From Planktotalea arctica (GTDB lineage: Bacteria; Pseudomonadota; Alphaproteobacteria; Rhodobacterales; Rhodobacteraceae), in NCBI RefSeq assembly GCF_002105285.1, contig NZ_MUHR01000006.1:406384-470383 (forward strand): 64,000 nucleotides of DNA. Reading direction: 5' to 3'. Shown here in pieces: positions 54,851-63,022 of the stretch (within the stretch, counting starts at the first letter, position 1; every line of letters starts with the position of its first letter). The notes under the pieces were generated by a model that worked only from the letters and a program-made list of their open reading frames with translations, had not been told where the DNA came from and did no database searches. The translations under genes were made by a program, and so were the position numbers.

Positions 54851-56653
54851 ATGAGCGATACGCCTGCAACATCGAGTATGCCCGCACCGAAAAATGCACC
54901 CAGCCGTCCACGGCGGGTTTTTAACCCGTGGCGCATGAGGGTTTTGCTCGGGGCACTGATCCTTTTTGCCGCAATCACGGTTTTTTTTACCAACTCGTTT
55001 TTAACGGATCGCTTTACCGAAACCACCCGCAACCGGGCCGAGTTACGCCTTGCCCTCTATAGCGGCAACATCCTGTCGGAACTGCGCCGGAACGCGATTG
55101 TGCCGCAGCTTCTGGCGCGCGATCCCGCCTTGATCGGCGCACTGAATTCTGATGATTTCACTGGATCAACCCAGCGTTTGATCAGCTTCGTAGATGAAAT
55201 TGGCGCTGCCTCTCTTATGCTGCTTGATCGCGACGGGCGATCTGTCGCTGCGACGGATCGCAACCGTCTGCAATCGCTGCACCGCTCAGCGGCGTATTTT
55301 GTCGATGCGCTGCGCTCGAATGATACGGTGTTTTCGATCATTGAGCGCGAGGCGGGAGGCTATTCCTTTACCTATTCGCGCCGCGTTGAAAGCGGCGGTA
55401 ATGTGCTTGGCGTGGTCGTGGTCGAAGTCGATCTGCAAAAATTCGAACGTGCGTGGGCTGGAATTTCCGATGCGGTTTTGATCACCAACTCCGAGGGCAC
55501 GATAATTCTGTCGACCGAGCCGCGTTGGCGCGGCTTGAATGAAGAAGAGGCACTGACGCGTCAGCCCCCATCCGGTGCGATCAGCCGCGCGATTCAGGTG
55601 ACTGCCGATTGGAACGCGGACCCCGGGGACGCCTACTTGCGCGGTGAGGCAGTGATGCGCACGCACACGCGGATCTCGTTTCGCGGCTGGCAGATGGCGA
55701 GTTTCACTTCCTATGCCTCTGTGCGCGAACGTGTGAACGGGGTGCTCGCGCTCGAAATCATGGGATTCGCGATCCTGCTTGCGTTGGCGTTCTATTTCCT
55801 GAATCGCAAAACGGCGGTGCGCATGGCGCTGTTTCAGCGTGAATCGGCTGAACTTCGCCAACTCAACATCCGGCTCCAGCGGGAAATTGCCGAGCGGGAA
55901 AAGGTGCAGGAAAACCTTGCTGTGGCCGAGCAGACCCTTGCGCAAAGCTCCAAACTGGCCGCTTTGGGCGAGATGTCCGCGGCCGTCAGCCATGAGCTGA
56001 ACCAGCCCCTTGCGGCGATGCGCACCTACCTTGCCGGCGCGCGGCTTTTGGTGGGGCGTGGACGCCCGGACGAGGCGCTTGCCAGCTTCCAGCGCATTGA
56101 TGATCTGATCGGGCGAATGGGCTCGATCACGCGCCAGCTCAAAAGCTATGCGCGCAAGGGTGGTGATAGCTATGCCCCTGTAAACCTTGGCGATGCGCTG
56201 GCCTCGAGCCTGTCAATGATGGAGCCGCAATTGCGCGAACGTCAGGTGCAGATCAACAAAACGCTGCCGCAAGAACCGGTCATGGTCATGGCCGACCGCG
56301 TGCGCGTAGAGCAGGTGATGATCAACCTTTTGCGCAACGCGCTTGATGCCACCAAATCGGTCGAGCACCCGCAGGTCGACGTGCTGCTGGCTGCGGGCGA
56401 AACCGCGATGCTGACGGTGCGCGACAACGGGCAGGGGATCGAGGACCTCGATGCGCTGTTCGAGCCGTTTTATACGACCAAACAACCGGGGGACGGCGTG
56501 GGGCTGGGCCTTGCCATTTCTTCGGGTATCGTGAACGAGCTAGGGGGACGGATGACGGCGCGCAATGCGGCGCAGGGAGGGGCGGTCTTTGAATTTCGCC
56601 TGCCTATCCTAGATGAAGAGGGCGCGCATCGCGCAAAGCCCGCAGCGGAGTAA
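54851..56653 (+). CDS. dctB: Sensor histidine kinase DctB (C4-dicarboxylate sensing)
   Basis: A membrane histidine kinase of 600 residues. TM1 is about 30-50, followed by a periplasmic double-PDC sensor (FTNSF to about 295), TM2 about 297-318, a coiled-coil linker, then the H-box SHELNQPLAAM with His381 and the HATPase core with N box NLLRNALDA, DNGQGIEDL and GLGLAISSGI. The layout is that of DctB, which senses succinate, malate or fumarate. ATG 54851 is chosen; TTG 54815 is in frame. dctD follows after 4 bases. No transporter gene is adjacent. Confidence 0.85.
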   Translation: MSDTPATSSMPAPKNAPSRPRRVFNPWRMRVLLGALILFAAITVFFTNSFLTDRFTETTRNRAELRLALYSGNILSELRRNAIVPQLLARDPALIGALNSDDFTGSTQRLISFVDEIGAASLMLLDRDGRSVAATDRNRLQSLHRSAAYFVDALRSNDTVFSIIEREAGGYSFTYSRRVESGGNVLGVVVVEVDLQKFERAWAGISDAVLITNSEGTIILSTEPRWRGLNEEEALTRQPPSGAISRAIQVTADWNADPGDAYLRGEAVMRTHTRISFRGWQMASFTSYASVRERVNGVLALEIMGFAILLALAFYFLNRKTAVRMALFQRESAELRQLNIRLQREIAEREKVQENLAVAEQTLAQSSKLAALGEMSAAVSHELNQPLAAMRTYLAGARLLVGRGRPDEALASFQRIDDLIGRMGSITRQLKSYARKGGDSYAPVNLGDALASSLSMMEPQLRERQVQINKTLPQEPVMVMADRVRVEQVMINLLRNALDATKSVEHPQVDVLLAAGETAMLTVRDNGQGIEDLDALFEPFYTTKQPGDGVGLGLAISSGIVNELGGRMTARNAAQGGAVFEFRLPILDEEGAHRAKPAAE

Positions 56654-56657
56654 ACTC

Positions 56658-57992
56658 ATGGCCAATGCAATGAAGATCGCCATCGTTGATGATGAAAAAG
56701 ACATGCGCCAGTCCATTTCACAGTGGCTGGCCTTGTCGGGATACGACACCGAAACCTTTGCTTCAGCAGAAGATGCGCTGGCGGGGATCAGTGCGGATTA
56801 TCCGGGAATCGTGATTTCGGATATCAAGATGCCGGGCATGGATGGAATGCAGTTCCTGAAAAAGCTGATGAGCACCGATAGCGCGCTGCCGGTGATCATG
56901 ATCACGGGGCATGGCGATGTACCTATGGCGGTCAATGCGATGCGCATCGGCGCCTTCGATTTTCTGGAAAAGCCGTTCAATCCGGATCGCATGTCCGAGC
57001 TGGCCAAAAAGGCTGCCAATGCGCGCCGCCTGACGCTGGACAATCGTGCTTTGCGCCGCGAATTGTCCGATGGCGGTCAGTTGATGAAGAAGCTGATCGG
57101 CGCTTCGCCGGTGATGGAGCGTTTGAAAGAAGACATCCTCGATCTGGGCCAGGCGGACGGGCATGTGTTGATTGATGGCGAGACTGGCACAGGGAAGACG
57201 CTGGTGGCGCATGCGCTGCACGCTGTGGGCAGCCGCGCGGGCAAACGCTTCGTGCTGGTGAGCTGCGCGGCAATGGATGAAGACGCGCTGGCGCAGCGTT
57301 TGTTTGGTCCTGTTGCGCCCGAAGATCCCTATCTGCCTGCGATCGAGGAAGCACGCGGCGGCACGCTGGTGCTGGAGGATATCGAGGCGCTGAGCGATGC
57401 GTTGCAAGCGCGGCTCTTATCGGTGATCAACGAGCAAGGCACGCCTGCCGAAACACGCATCATCGCGATTTCCAATCTGCAAGAGCAGGATCGCACCTGC
57501 GAAGATGCACTGCGCTCTGATCTGTTCTACCGCCTCGCAGCGCTTCGTATAACGATACCGCCGCTGCGCTCGCGCGGCGAGGATATTCTGTCGCTGTTCA
57601 CGCGCCTGTCCGAGCAATTCGCCGAAGAATATGGCTGCGCTGCACCCGAGGTTTCTGCGCAGGAAGCGGCGCAATTGCTGCAAGCGCCATGGCCCGGCAA
57701 CGTGCGCCAATTGATCAATATCGCCGAGCGCGCTGTGCTGCAAACACGGCGTGGTTCGGGAACGATCGCTTCGCTGTTGATGAATGATCACGATGAAATG
57801 ACGCCCGTGATGACGACGGAGGGCAAACCGCTTAAGGAATACGTTGAGGCGTTTGAGCGGATGTTGATCGACAACACGATGCGCCGCCATAAAGGGTCTA
57901 TCGCTGCGGTGATGGACGAGCTTTGCCTGCCGCGCCGGACCTTGAACGAGAAGATGGCCAAATACGGACTTCAGCGATCTGATTACCTCTGA
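56658..57992 (+). CDS. dctD: DctD-type response regulator lacking the GAFTGA loop
   Basis: A 444-residue NtrC-family regulator: receiver with phosphoacceptor Asp55 (ISDIKMPGMDG), AAA+ domain with Walker A GETGTGKT (174-181), and a Fis-type HTH at the end (IAAVMDELCLPRRTLNEKM). Where sigma54 activators have ELFG followed by GAFTGA, this protein reads RLFGPVAPEDPYLP (about 215-227), and the Walker B region is GGTLVLEDIE. Without GAFTGA it should not remodel sigma54 holoenzyme. Paired with dctB. Confidence 0.9.
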   Translation: MANAMKIAIVDDEKDMRQSISQWLALSGYDTETFASAEDALAGISADYPGIVISDIKMPGMDGMQFLKKLMSTDSALPVIMITGHGDVPMAVNAMRIGAFDFLEKPFNPDRMSELAKKAANARRLTLDNRALRRELSDGGQLMKKLIGASPVMERLKEDILDLGQADGHVLIDGETGTGKTLVAHALHAVGSRAGKRFVLVSCAAMDEDALAQRLFGPVAPEDPYLPAIEEARGGTLVLEDIEALSDALQARLLSVINEQGTPAETRIIAISNLQEQDRTCEDALRSDLFYRLAALRITIPPLRSRGEDILSLFTRLSEQFAEEYGCAAPEVSAQEAAQLLQAPWPGNVRQLINIAERAVLQTRRGSGTIASLLMNDHDEMTPVMTTEGKPLKEYVEAFERMLIDNTMRRHKGSIAAVMDELCLPRRTLNEKMAKYGLQRSDYL

Positions 57993-58031
57993 TCCAATGG
58001 AGCGGCTTGCGCCGCACAGGTTGTGTAGGGA

Positions 58032-58251
58032 GGGGGCGCTGCCCCCGTCTCAGCAAAGCTGAGCCGCCCCCGAGGTATTGCTGGACCAGAGAAGAGTGGT
58101 CCACCCCGAGCGCTTGGCCCGGGGCTTCTCTGGTCACGGTCATCGGCACCTCTGCCTGTTCCGTATCCTTTTGGTAGAGCCATGAAGTAAAGAAAAAGTT
58201 AAGCCTTCTTCGGTCTTTAAATACCTCGGGGGTGTGGGGGCTGGCCCCCAC
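58032..58251. repeat. Rhodobacteraceae-type palindromic intergenic repeat
   Basis: The region 57993-58494 has no gene. It has hairpins GGGGGC/GCCCCC (58032-58046), CTCAGC/GCTGAG (58049-58063) and GGACCA/TGGTCC (58083-58102), and a second block with GTGGGGGC/GCCCCCAC (58234-58251). CCCCCGAGGTAT at 58067-58078 recurs inverted as ATACCTCGGGGG at 58221-58232. Similar CGAGGTAT plus G/C-hairpin elements are familiar from roseobacter intergenic regions. The first hairpins may also terminate dctD. From 58252 to 58494 I see nothing further. Confidence 0.55.
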
Positions 58252-58494
58252 GACGGTCGGATCGCGCAAGCGGTTCGATACATGCTGTGCTCGCTTAGAA
58301 GAATTTGACAGGTGTTTTTTCTGACAGCCAAGATTTGCTAGCCTTGGATTTGGACACTCAACGAACGCGCAGCCTTGGCAAACTGATTTGAAGTGCCGTG
58401 TTCATTACGAAGGATATCTCTTTGTATTTAGGGCGAGACGCTGGCCGGTTGTCGCCAACATTCAGAACAACATGCTTTGGATAATGCGCGCCCT

Positions 58495-59535
58495 TCAAGC
58501 GGAGCGCTGGACCATACCAAACAGATCGCGTGGATCATCGGGGTCGGCGAGCATATCGAGTTGAATCGAAAATCCAGTGCCTTCAATTGCATTCTTGATG
58601 TAGCGCAGGGCGGAAAAATCCTCGATTGCAAAGCCGACACTGTCAAACAAGGTTATCTGCTGTTCGGATGTACGCCCTTTTGCAGTTCCGTTTAGCACTT
58701 GCCAAAGTTCCGTAACGGGGTGATCGCTGGCAAGCTGCTGGATTTCGCCCTCGATGCGGGTTTGCTCGGGGTATTCCACAAAGATCGTGCTGCGCTCGAG
58801 AATGCCTTTTGCGAGTTCCGTCTTGCCCGGGCAGTCGCCGCCAATGGCGTTAATGTGCACGCCGGAGCCGACCATATTGTCGCTGAGGATCGTTGCATAT
58901 TGCTTGTCCGCTGTGCAGGTCGTGAGAATATGCGCGCCCTCGATTGCGGCCTCGGGGCTTTTGCAAATCACCACGTTAAGCCCTGTCTTGGCGAGATTTG
59001 CGGCGCATTTTGCGGTTGCGGCGGAATCCGTGTCGAACAGGCGCACTGTATCGATGCCGCAGACTGCTTTCATCGCGAGGCTTTGGAATTCGGACTGCGC
59101 GCCATTGCCGATCATCGCCATCACATGCGCGCCTTTAGGTGCAAGTGCGCGGGCAACCATCGCAGAGGTCGCTGCGGTGCGCAGGGCGGTAAGGATCGTC
59201 ATTTCAGAGAGCAGGACAGGGTAGCCCGTGGCCACATCTGCCAAAAGGCCGAAGGCCGTGACCGTCTGATGGCCGGTGCGCGTGTTGGACGGGTGGCCGT
59301 TTACATATTTGAAACCGTAAACTTCACCGTCCGAGGTGGGCATTAATTCGATCACGCCTGTTTCGCTATGCGAGGCCACGCGCGGGGTCTTATCGAACTC
59401 GGGCCAGCGCAGAAAGTCGGCCTCGATGGCATCGGTAAGCTCGCACAGCATTTTTTCGAGCCCGATGTGGTGTATCAACTGCATCATGTGATCAACGGAA
59501 ACGAAAGGGACATAGGCTTTATCGGAGGGTGTCAT
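58495..59535 (-). CDS. Ornithine cyclodeaminase
   Basis: Converts ornithine directly to proline and ammonia with NAD. The 346-residue protein belongs to the ornithine cyclodeaminase/mu-crystallin family: GFKYVNGHPSNTRTGHQTV, LSEMTILTALRTAATSAM, the dinucleotide-binding MAMIGNGAQSEFQ and INAIGGDCPGKTEL with the catalytic Asp. Its length and GNGAQ form suit the arginase-linked cyclodeaminases. It follows the arginase gene by 12 bases, so the two convert arginine to proline. Confidence 0.93.
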   Translation of the reverse strand: MTPSDKAYVPFVSVDHMMQLIHHIGLEKMLCELTDAIEADFLRWPEFDKTPRVASHSETGVIELMPTSDGEVYGFKYVNGHPSNTRTGHQTVTAFGLLADVATGYPVLLSEMTILTALRTAATSAMVARALAPKGAHVMAMIGNGAQSEFQSLAMKAVCGIDTVRLFDTDSAATAKCAANLAKTGLNVVICKSPEAAIEGAHILTTCTADKQYATILSDNMVGSGVHINAIGGDCPGKTELAKGILERSTIFVEYPEQTRIEGEIQQLASDHPVTELWQVLNGTAKGRTSEQQITLFDSVGFAIEDFSALRYIKNAIEGTGFSIQLDMLADPDDPRDLFGMVQRSA

Positions 59536-59547
59536 TGCGGCGGTCCT

Positions 59548-60468
59548 TCAAAGAGCAAAGTTGGGGCGATCGAACACACGGCGGCCAAGGGCGGACGCGG
59601 CGAGGTCAGTCATCACGAGTGCGGTGCGCCCGCGCTCATCTAGAAAAGGGTTAAGCTCGACCAGATCGAGTGCGCTCATCAGGCCGCTATCGCAAATTAT
59701 CTCCATCGCCAGATGCGCCTCGCGCAGGGTCGCGCCGCCGGGCACGGTGGTACCGACGGCGGGGGCAAACATAGGGTCGATGAAATCCACATCGAGCGAG
59801 ACGTGCAACAGGCCGTTCGCCGCCTTTACGCTGTCCAGGAAGGCTTGCAGCGGGCGCGCAATGCCATTTTCATCAATCGCACGCATATCGTGATAGATGA
59901 TATCGCTGCCTTGAAGCGCGGCGCGTTCGGGAGCATCGACGCTGCGCAAGCCAATGATGCAGACGTTTTCTTGCAGCACGGGATTTGTCACGGTGGGAAA
60001 ATCCTCAAAGCCTTCACGCCCGGTTAGGTAGCCAAGCGGTGTGCCGTGCAGGTTGCCAGAGGCGGAGGTAAGCGGCGTGTGAAAATCCGAATGCGCATCG
60101 AGCCAAAGGACGAAAAGCGGGCGATCCAGAGCGGCGGCGCAGCGCGCAGAGCCAAGGACTGATCCGAGCGAGAGGCTGTGATCGCCGCCTAGAAAGATCG
60201 GCGTGCCGCTTTGCATGGCGCGCTCGGCGGCGTCGGCGATAACGCGGGTCCAGCCTATCGTCTCTGCGCGCATATAGCCCGGTCCGGCGAGGGTGATGTC
60301 GCTTAGGTCCGGCAGGCTCAGGTTGCCCGCATCCAGTACGGTAAGGTCAAGATCACGGAGCGCTTCAGGCAGGCCTGCGGTGCGATAGGCATCAGGCCCC
60401 ATCAAACAGCCTGTGCGCGCTTTGCCGCTATCGACAGGGCAACCGATCAGATGGATATTTCGGGACAT
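59548..60468 (-). CDS. rocF: Arginase
   Basis: Hydrolyses arginine to ornithine and urea with a dimanganese centre. The 306-residue protein has all metal motifs: GGDHSLSLG, LWLDAHSDFHTP and SLDVDFIDPMFAPA. It starts an arginase-cyclodeaminase operon and faces a divergent Lrp/AsnC regulator gene across about 118 bases, the usual arrangement for arginine-controlled catabolism. Confidence 0.95.
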   Translation of the reverse strand: MSRNIHLIGCPVDSGKARTGCLMGPDAYRTAGLPEALRDLDLTVLDAGNLSLPDLSDITLAGPGYMRAETIGWTRVIADAAERAMQSGTPIFLGGDHSLSLGSVLGSARCAAALDRPLFVLWLDAHSDFHTPLTSASGNLHGTPLGYLTGREGFEDFPTVTNPVLQENVCIIGLRSVDAPERAALQGSDIIYHDMRAIDENGIARPLQAFLDSVKAANGLLHVSLDVDFIDPMFAPAVGTTVPGGATLREAHLAMEIICDSGLMSALDLVELNPFLDERGRTALVMTDLAASALGRRVFDRPNFAL

Positions 60469-60586
60469 GAGTACCTCGCCAATGTGATTTATCCGAGGAA
60501 TAAGGCATCAAAGTGGGCCGCGTTAAGATGGCAAAGTGATCGAAACTATGTATGAATACTCAAAATGGTCTATTAGGATGAGCGAA

Positions 60587-61009
60587 ATGGATAATTTGGA
60601 TCGAAGGCTAATAGCGCTTTTGCGCCGGAATGCGCGCGCGTCGCTGTCCGAACTTGCGGGGCATCTTGGCATAACGCGCGCCACGGTGCGCACGCGCATG
60701 GCGCGGCTTGAGGCGTCGGGTGATGTGCTGGGCTATAGTGTTACGCTGAAGGGGGATGTCGCGCCTGATCCTGTGCGCGGCTTGATGATGCTGGGCGTCG
60801 AGGGGCGCGGCGCGGAGCGCATAACGCGGCACCTGAGCGGCATGAGCGAAGTGCGCGCCGTGCATAGCACGAACGGGCGTTGGGATATGATCGTTGAAAT
60901 CGGCACAGAGTCTCTGGAAGCGCTCGACGCGGTGCTTGCGCGCATTCGCAGGCTTGACGGGGTGAGCACTTCAGAAACCAGCCTGCTGCTTGCGACGCGG
61001 GTGAATTAA
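60587..61009 (+). CDS. Lrp/AsnC family transcriptional regulator
   Basis: A 140-residue Lrp/AsnC protein with an N-terminal winged HTH (MDNLDRRLIALLRRNARASL, LAGHLGITRATVRTRMARLEASGDVLGYSV) and a C-terminal RAM ligand domain (GRWDMIVEIGTESLEALDAVL). ATG 60587 has AGGA 8 bases upstream; ATG 60578 and GTG 60536 are in frame. Divergent from rocF, it most likely controls the arginase operon in response to an amino acid. Confidence 0.9.
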   Translation: MDNLDRRLIALLRRNARASLSELAGHLGITRATVRTRMARLEASGDVLGYSVTLKGDVAPDPVRGLMMLGVEGRGAERITRHLSGMSEVRAVHSTNGRWDMIVEIGTESLEALDAVLARIRRLDGVSTSETSLLLATRVN

Positions 61010-61464
61010 CTGCGTTTTAGTGCCATGAACCAGAGTGCGGCCAAAGCCACAGACGCAAGCATGTTCCAACTCGCCATGGAGAGCGTGAACAGCTCCCAAG
61101 GCACTTCATCGCAGCGCACCAAGGGGGCGGCCATGATTTGCGACATCAAGTCCTGTGCGCTCATGCCAGTGACGGAGCCGGTGGAACAAGAGCTTGGACC
61201 CTCCCACCACATGCGCTCGACGCCGCTGTGATACGCGCCGATCGCGGCGGTGCTTAGGGCCGCCAATGCACCAAGGGCGGGCAGGGCGCGTCCTGTGATC
61301 AATAGCGCCAGCACGCCGATCGCGATTGCGGCGACATGCGGGTAGCGCTGCCAGTAGCATAGTTTGCACGGCGGCATCTCACCTATGTACTGGAACCCCA
61401 GTGCGCCCAGCATCAATGCAGCAGAGCCACCGGCGGCGAGCGCTATATACAGCGTGCGGCTCAT
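61006..61464 (-). CDS. dsbB: Disulfide bond formation protein DsbB
   Basis: An inner-membrane quinone reductase that reoxidises DsbA. The 152-residue protein has four membrane helices, the first cysteine pair in MPPCKLCYWQRYPH and a second pair in the other periplasmic loop (GPSSCSTG and VRCDE). ATG 61464 overlaps the stop of the YqaA-type gene by 4 bases; a longer in-frame start inside that gene is rejected. No dsbA is adjacent. Confidence 0.9.
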   Translation of the reverse strand: MSRTLYIALAAGGSAALMLGALGFQYIGEMPPCKLCYWQRYPHVAAIAIGVLALLITGRALPALGALAALSTAAIGAYHSGVERMWWEGPSSCSTGSVTGMSAQDLMSQIMAAPLVRCDEVPWELFTLSMASWNMLASVALAALWFMALKRS

Positions 61465-62039
61465 AGGAAGCGCACCGCGTAGAAGCCGCCGATCAACAAC
61501 AGCACGAACAAGGTGAACATCAAAGGCAGACGCTTTTCGATGAAATCCTTGATCGGTGCGCCGAATTTCCACAACAGAAACGCAACGAGATAAAAGCGCA
61601 GCGCACGCGCGAAGATTGAAGTGATGATGAAGGTCGCCAGCGGCATGCCGGTCCAGCCGGACATGATGGTGATCACTTTGTAGGGGAAGGGCGTGACACC
61701 TGCGGTCAGAACCGCCCAGAAGCCAAAATCATTGAAGCGCTGGCTGAACTCGGCCATTGAATCGGCCTTGCCAAGGCTTTGCAGGATCGGCTCGCCGATT
61801 TGCTCGTAGGCAAGCGCGCCGATGGCATAGCCCAGCATGCCGCCCAGTACGGAGGCCAGTAGCGCGACCGATGCAATGAGCCATGCGCGCGACGGGCGTG
61901 CGAGAATCATCGGGATCATCAAAATGTCTGGTGGGATGGGAAAGAACGAGCTTTCCACGAAGGCGACCACGGCTAAAATCCAGATCGCATAGCGGTGATC
62001 AGCCCATGAGAGTGTCATATCATAGAGTTTTCTAAGCAT
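61461..62039 (-). CDS. YqaA/DedA-type (SNARE-associated) membrane protein
   Basis: A 192-residue membrane protein with a YqaA/VTT-like core: FVESSFFPIPPDILMIPM, GGMLGYAIGALAYEQIG, and FWAVLTAGVTPFPYKVITIMSG, with about five hydrophobic segments. Proline and phenylalanine loops are typical of the family, which is linked to lipid scrambling and membrane integrity. ATG 62039 has GAGGG upstream. Coupled to dsbB by a 4-base overlap. Confidence 0.88.
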   Translation of the reverse strand: MLRKLYDMTLSWADHRYAIWILAVVAFVESSFFPIPPDILMIPMILARPSRAWLIASVALLASVLGGMLGYAIGALAYEQIGEPILQSLGKADSMAEFSQRFNDFGFWAVLTAGVTPFPYKVITIMSGWTGMPLATFIITSIFARALRFYLVAFLLWKFGAPIKDFIEKRLPLMFTLFVLLLIGGFYAVRFL

Positions 62040-62177
62040 ATCGCCCTCATTTTTGCTTGCCTTGGCAATGATCACGGCGGCGCAAAGGGGTCAAGAGGGC
62101 GATGCGTGCAATTTCTTGTAAGAACACGATCGTGAGGTCTGGACCCTGCCAAAGAGGATCGCTAAAGAGAGCGAAGT

Positions 62178-62263
62178 GCCCAAGTGGCGGAATGGTAGAC
62201 GCAGGGGATTCAAAATCCCCCGCCTTAACGGGTGTGCCGGTTCGAGTCCGGCCTTGGGTACCA
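62178..62263 (+). tRNA. tRNA-Leu (anticodon CAA)
   Basis: An 86-nt class II tRNA. The acceptor stem is GCCCAAG with CTTGGGT (a G-T closing pair). The anticodon stem is GGGGA/TCCCC with loop TTCAAAA, giving anticodon CAA. A long variable arm follows, then the T arm with GTTCGAGTC, and an encoded ACCA end. It reads UUG codons. Confidence 0.96.
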
Positions 62264-63022
62264 ACTTGCTTTGCAAGTCTCCGCATTTTCCGCAGGATTG
62301 CTCGTTAAAGCGCAGTGGTTTGTTCTAGTTGCGCTTGCGCCGTGAACGGCCTGCCAAGTGGCTGTCCGGTTCGAATCGATCTCGAGTTGAGTGGTGGCGG
62401 TTAACGCGGCTGATTCTCTCGAAAACCTGTTGGATAGCCCTGATGTGCGAGCTGCTTCGGTTGAACAGTGGGCAACAATGCGCCGCTTTGAATGCGTTTT
62501 GGAAACAGCTTTGCTCCAATCTGTGCAGATAAGCCCCGTTTGAGGCAAGGTTCATGCAAAGAGGTTAATTGTTTCCCGATTAAAAACAGTTTTTGATTTT
62601 TGACCGCATTACCCACTATACTAATTACATTACGGCAAATTCGATGCCAATTTAAGACAAATTGAACCACTTTTTGATGTGGAACCATCCAACGAACTGA
62701 CGCCGGGGCAGTTTTTTTCCCATAGGCCGCACGTTTGAAGAAGGTAAAAGATGAATTAATGTTTGAAGCCTGCGCAATGCGCGGTAAAACAGAACCTGTC
62801 CTACTGGGGGACAGTCTCTAGGCCATGGGGGTGGCCGAAGAACTATAGGCGTCTGTGTTGGCGCAAAGCTGCTGCTGTGATCTTTTCTGGTCCGTGAGCA
62901 AACCCGCGTCCGTATTGGCGCGGCCCCGCTTTGTATGGCCTCTCGCCTGTTCTATTGATTGTCGCACCGTCAGGTGGGTCGAATTTAGCTCGTGCTTGCG
63001 AGTGTTGTGTGAGGGGTTTGAA
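62264..63022. other. 759-base region without a gene
   Basis: Lies between tRNA-Leu and the large repeat protein. The middle (about 62560-62700) is AT-rich and probably holds promoters. A hairpin CTGTCC/GGACAG is at 62796-62814. A minus-strand 107-codon frame over the tRNA is a tRNA-antisense artefact. I see no convincing gene; the length suggests a long regulated leader for the downstream gene. Confidence 0.5.

Noticed and set aside
62225..62548. Minus-strand 107-codon frame ending in PRPDSNRHTR
   Set aside because: Its C terminus is the antisense of the tRNA-Leu gene, a well-known artefact; no SD and no coding bias.
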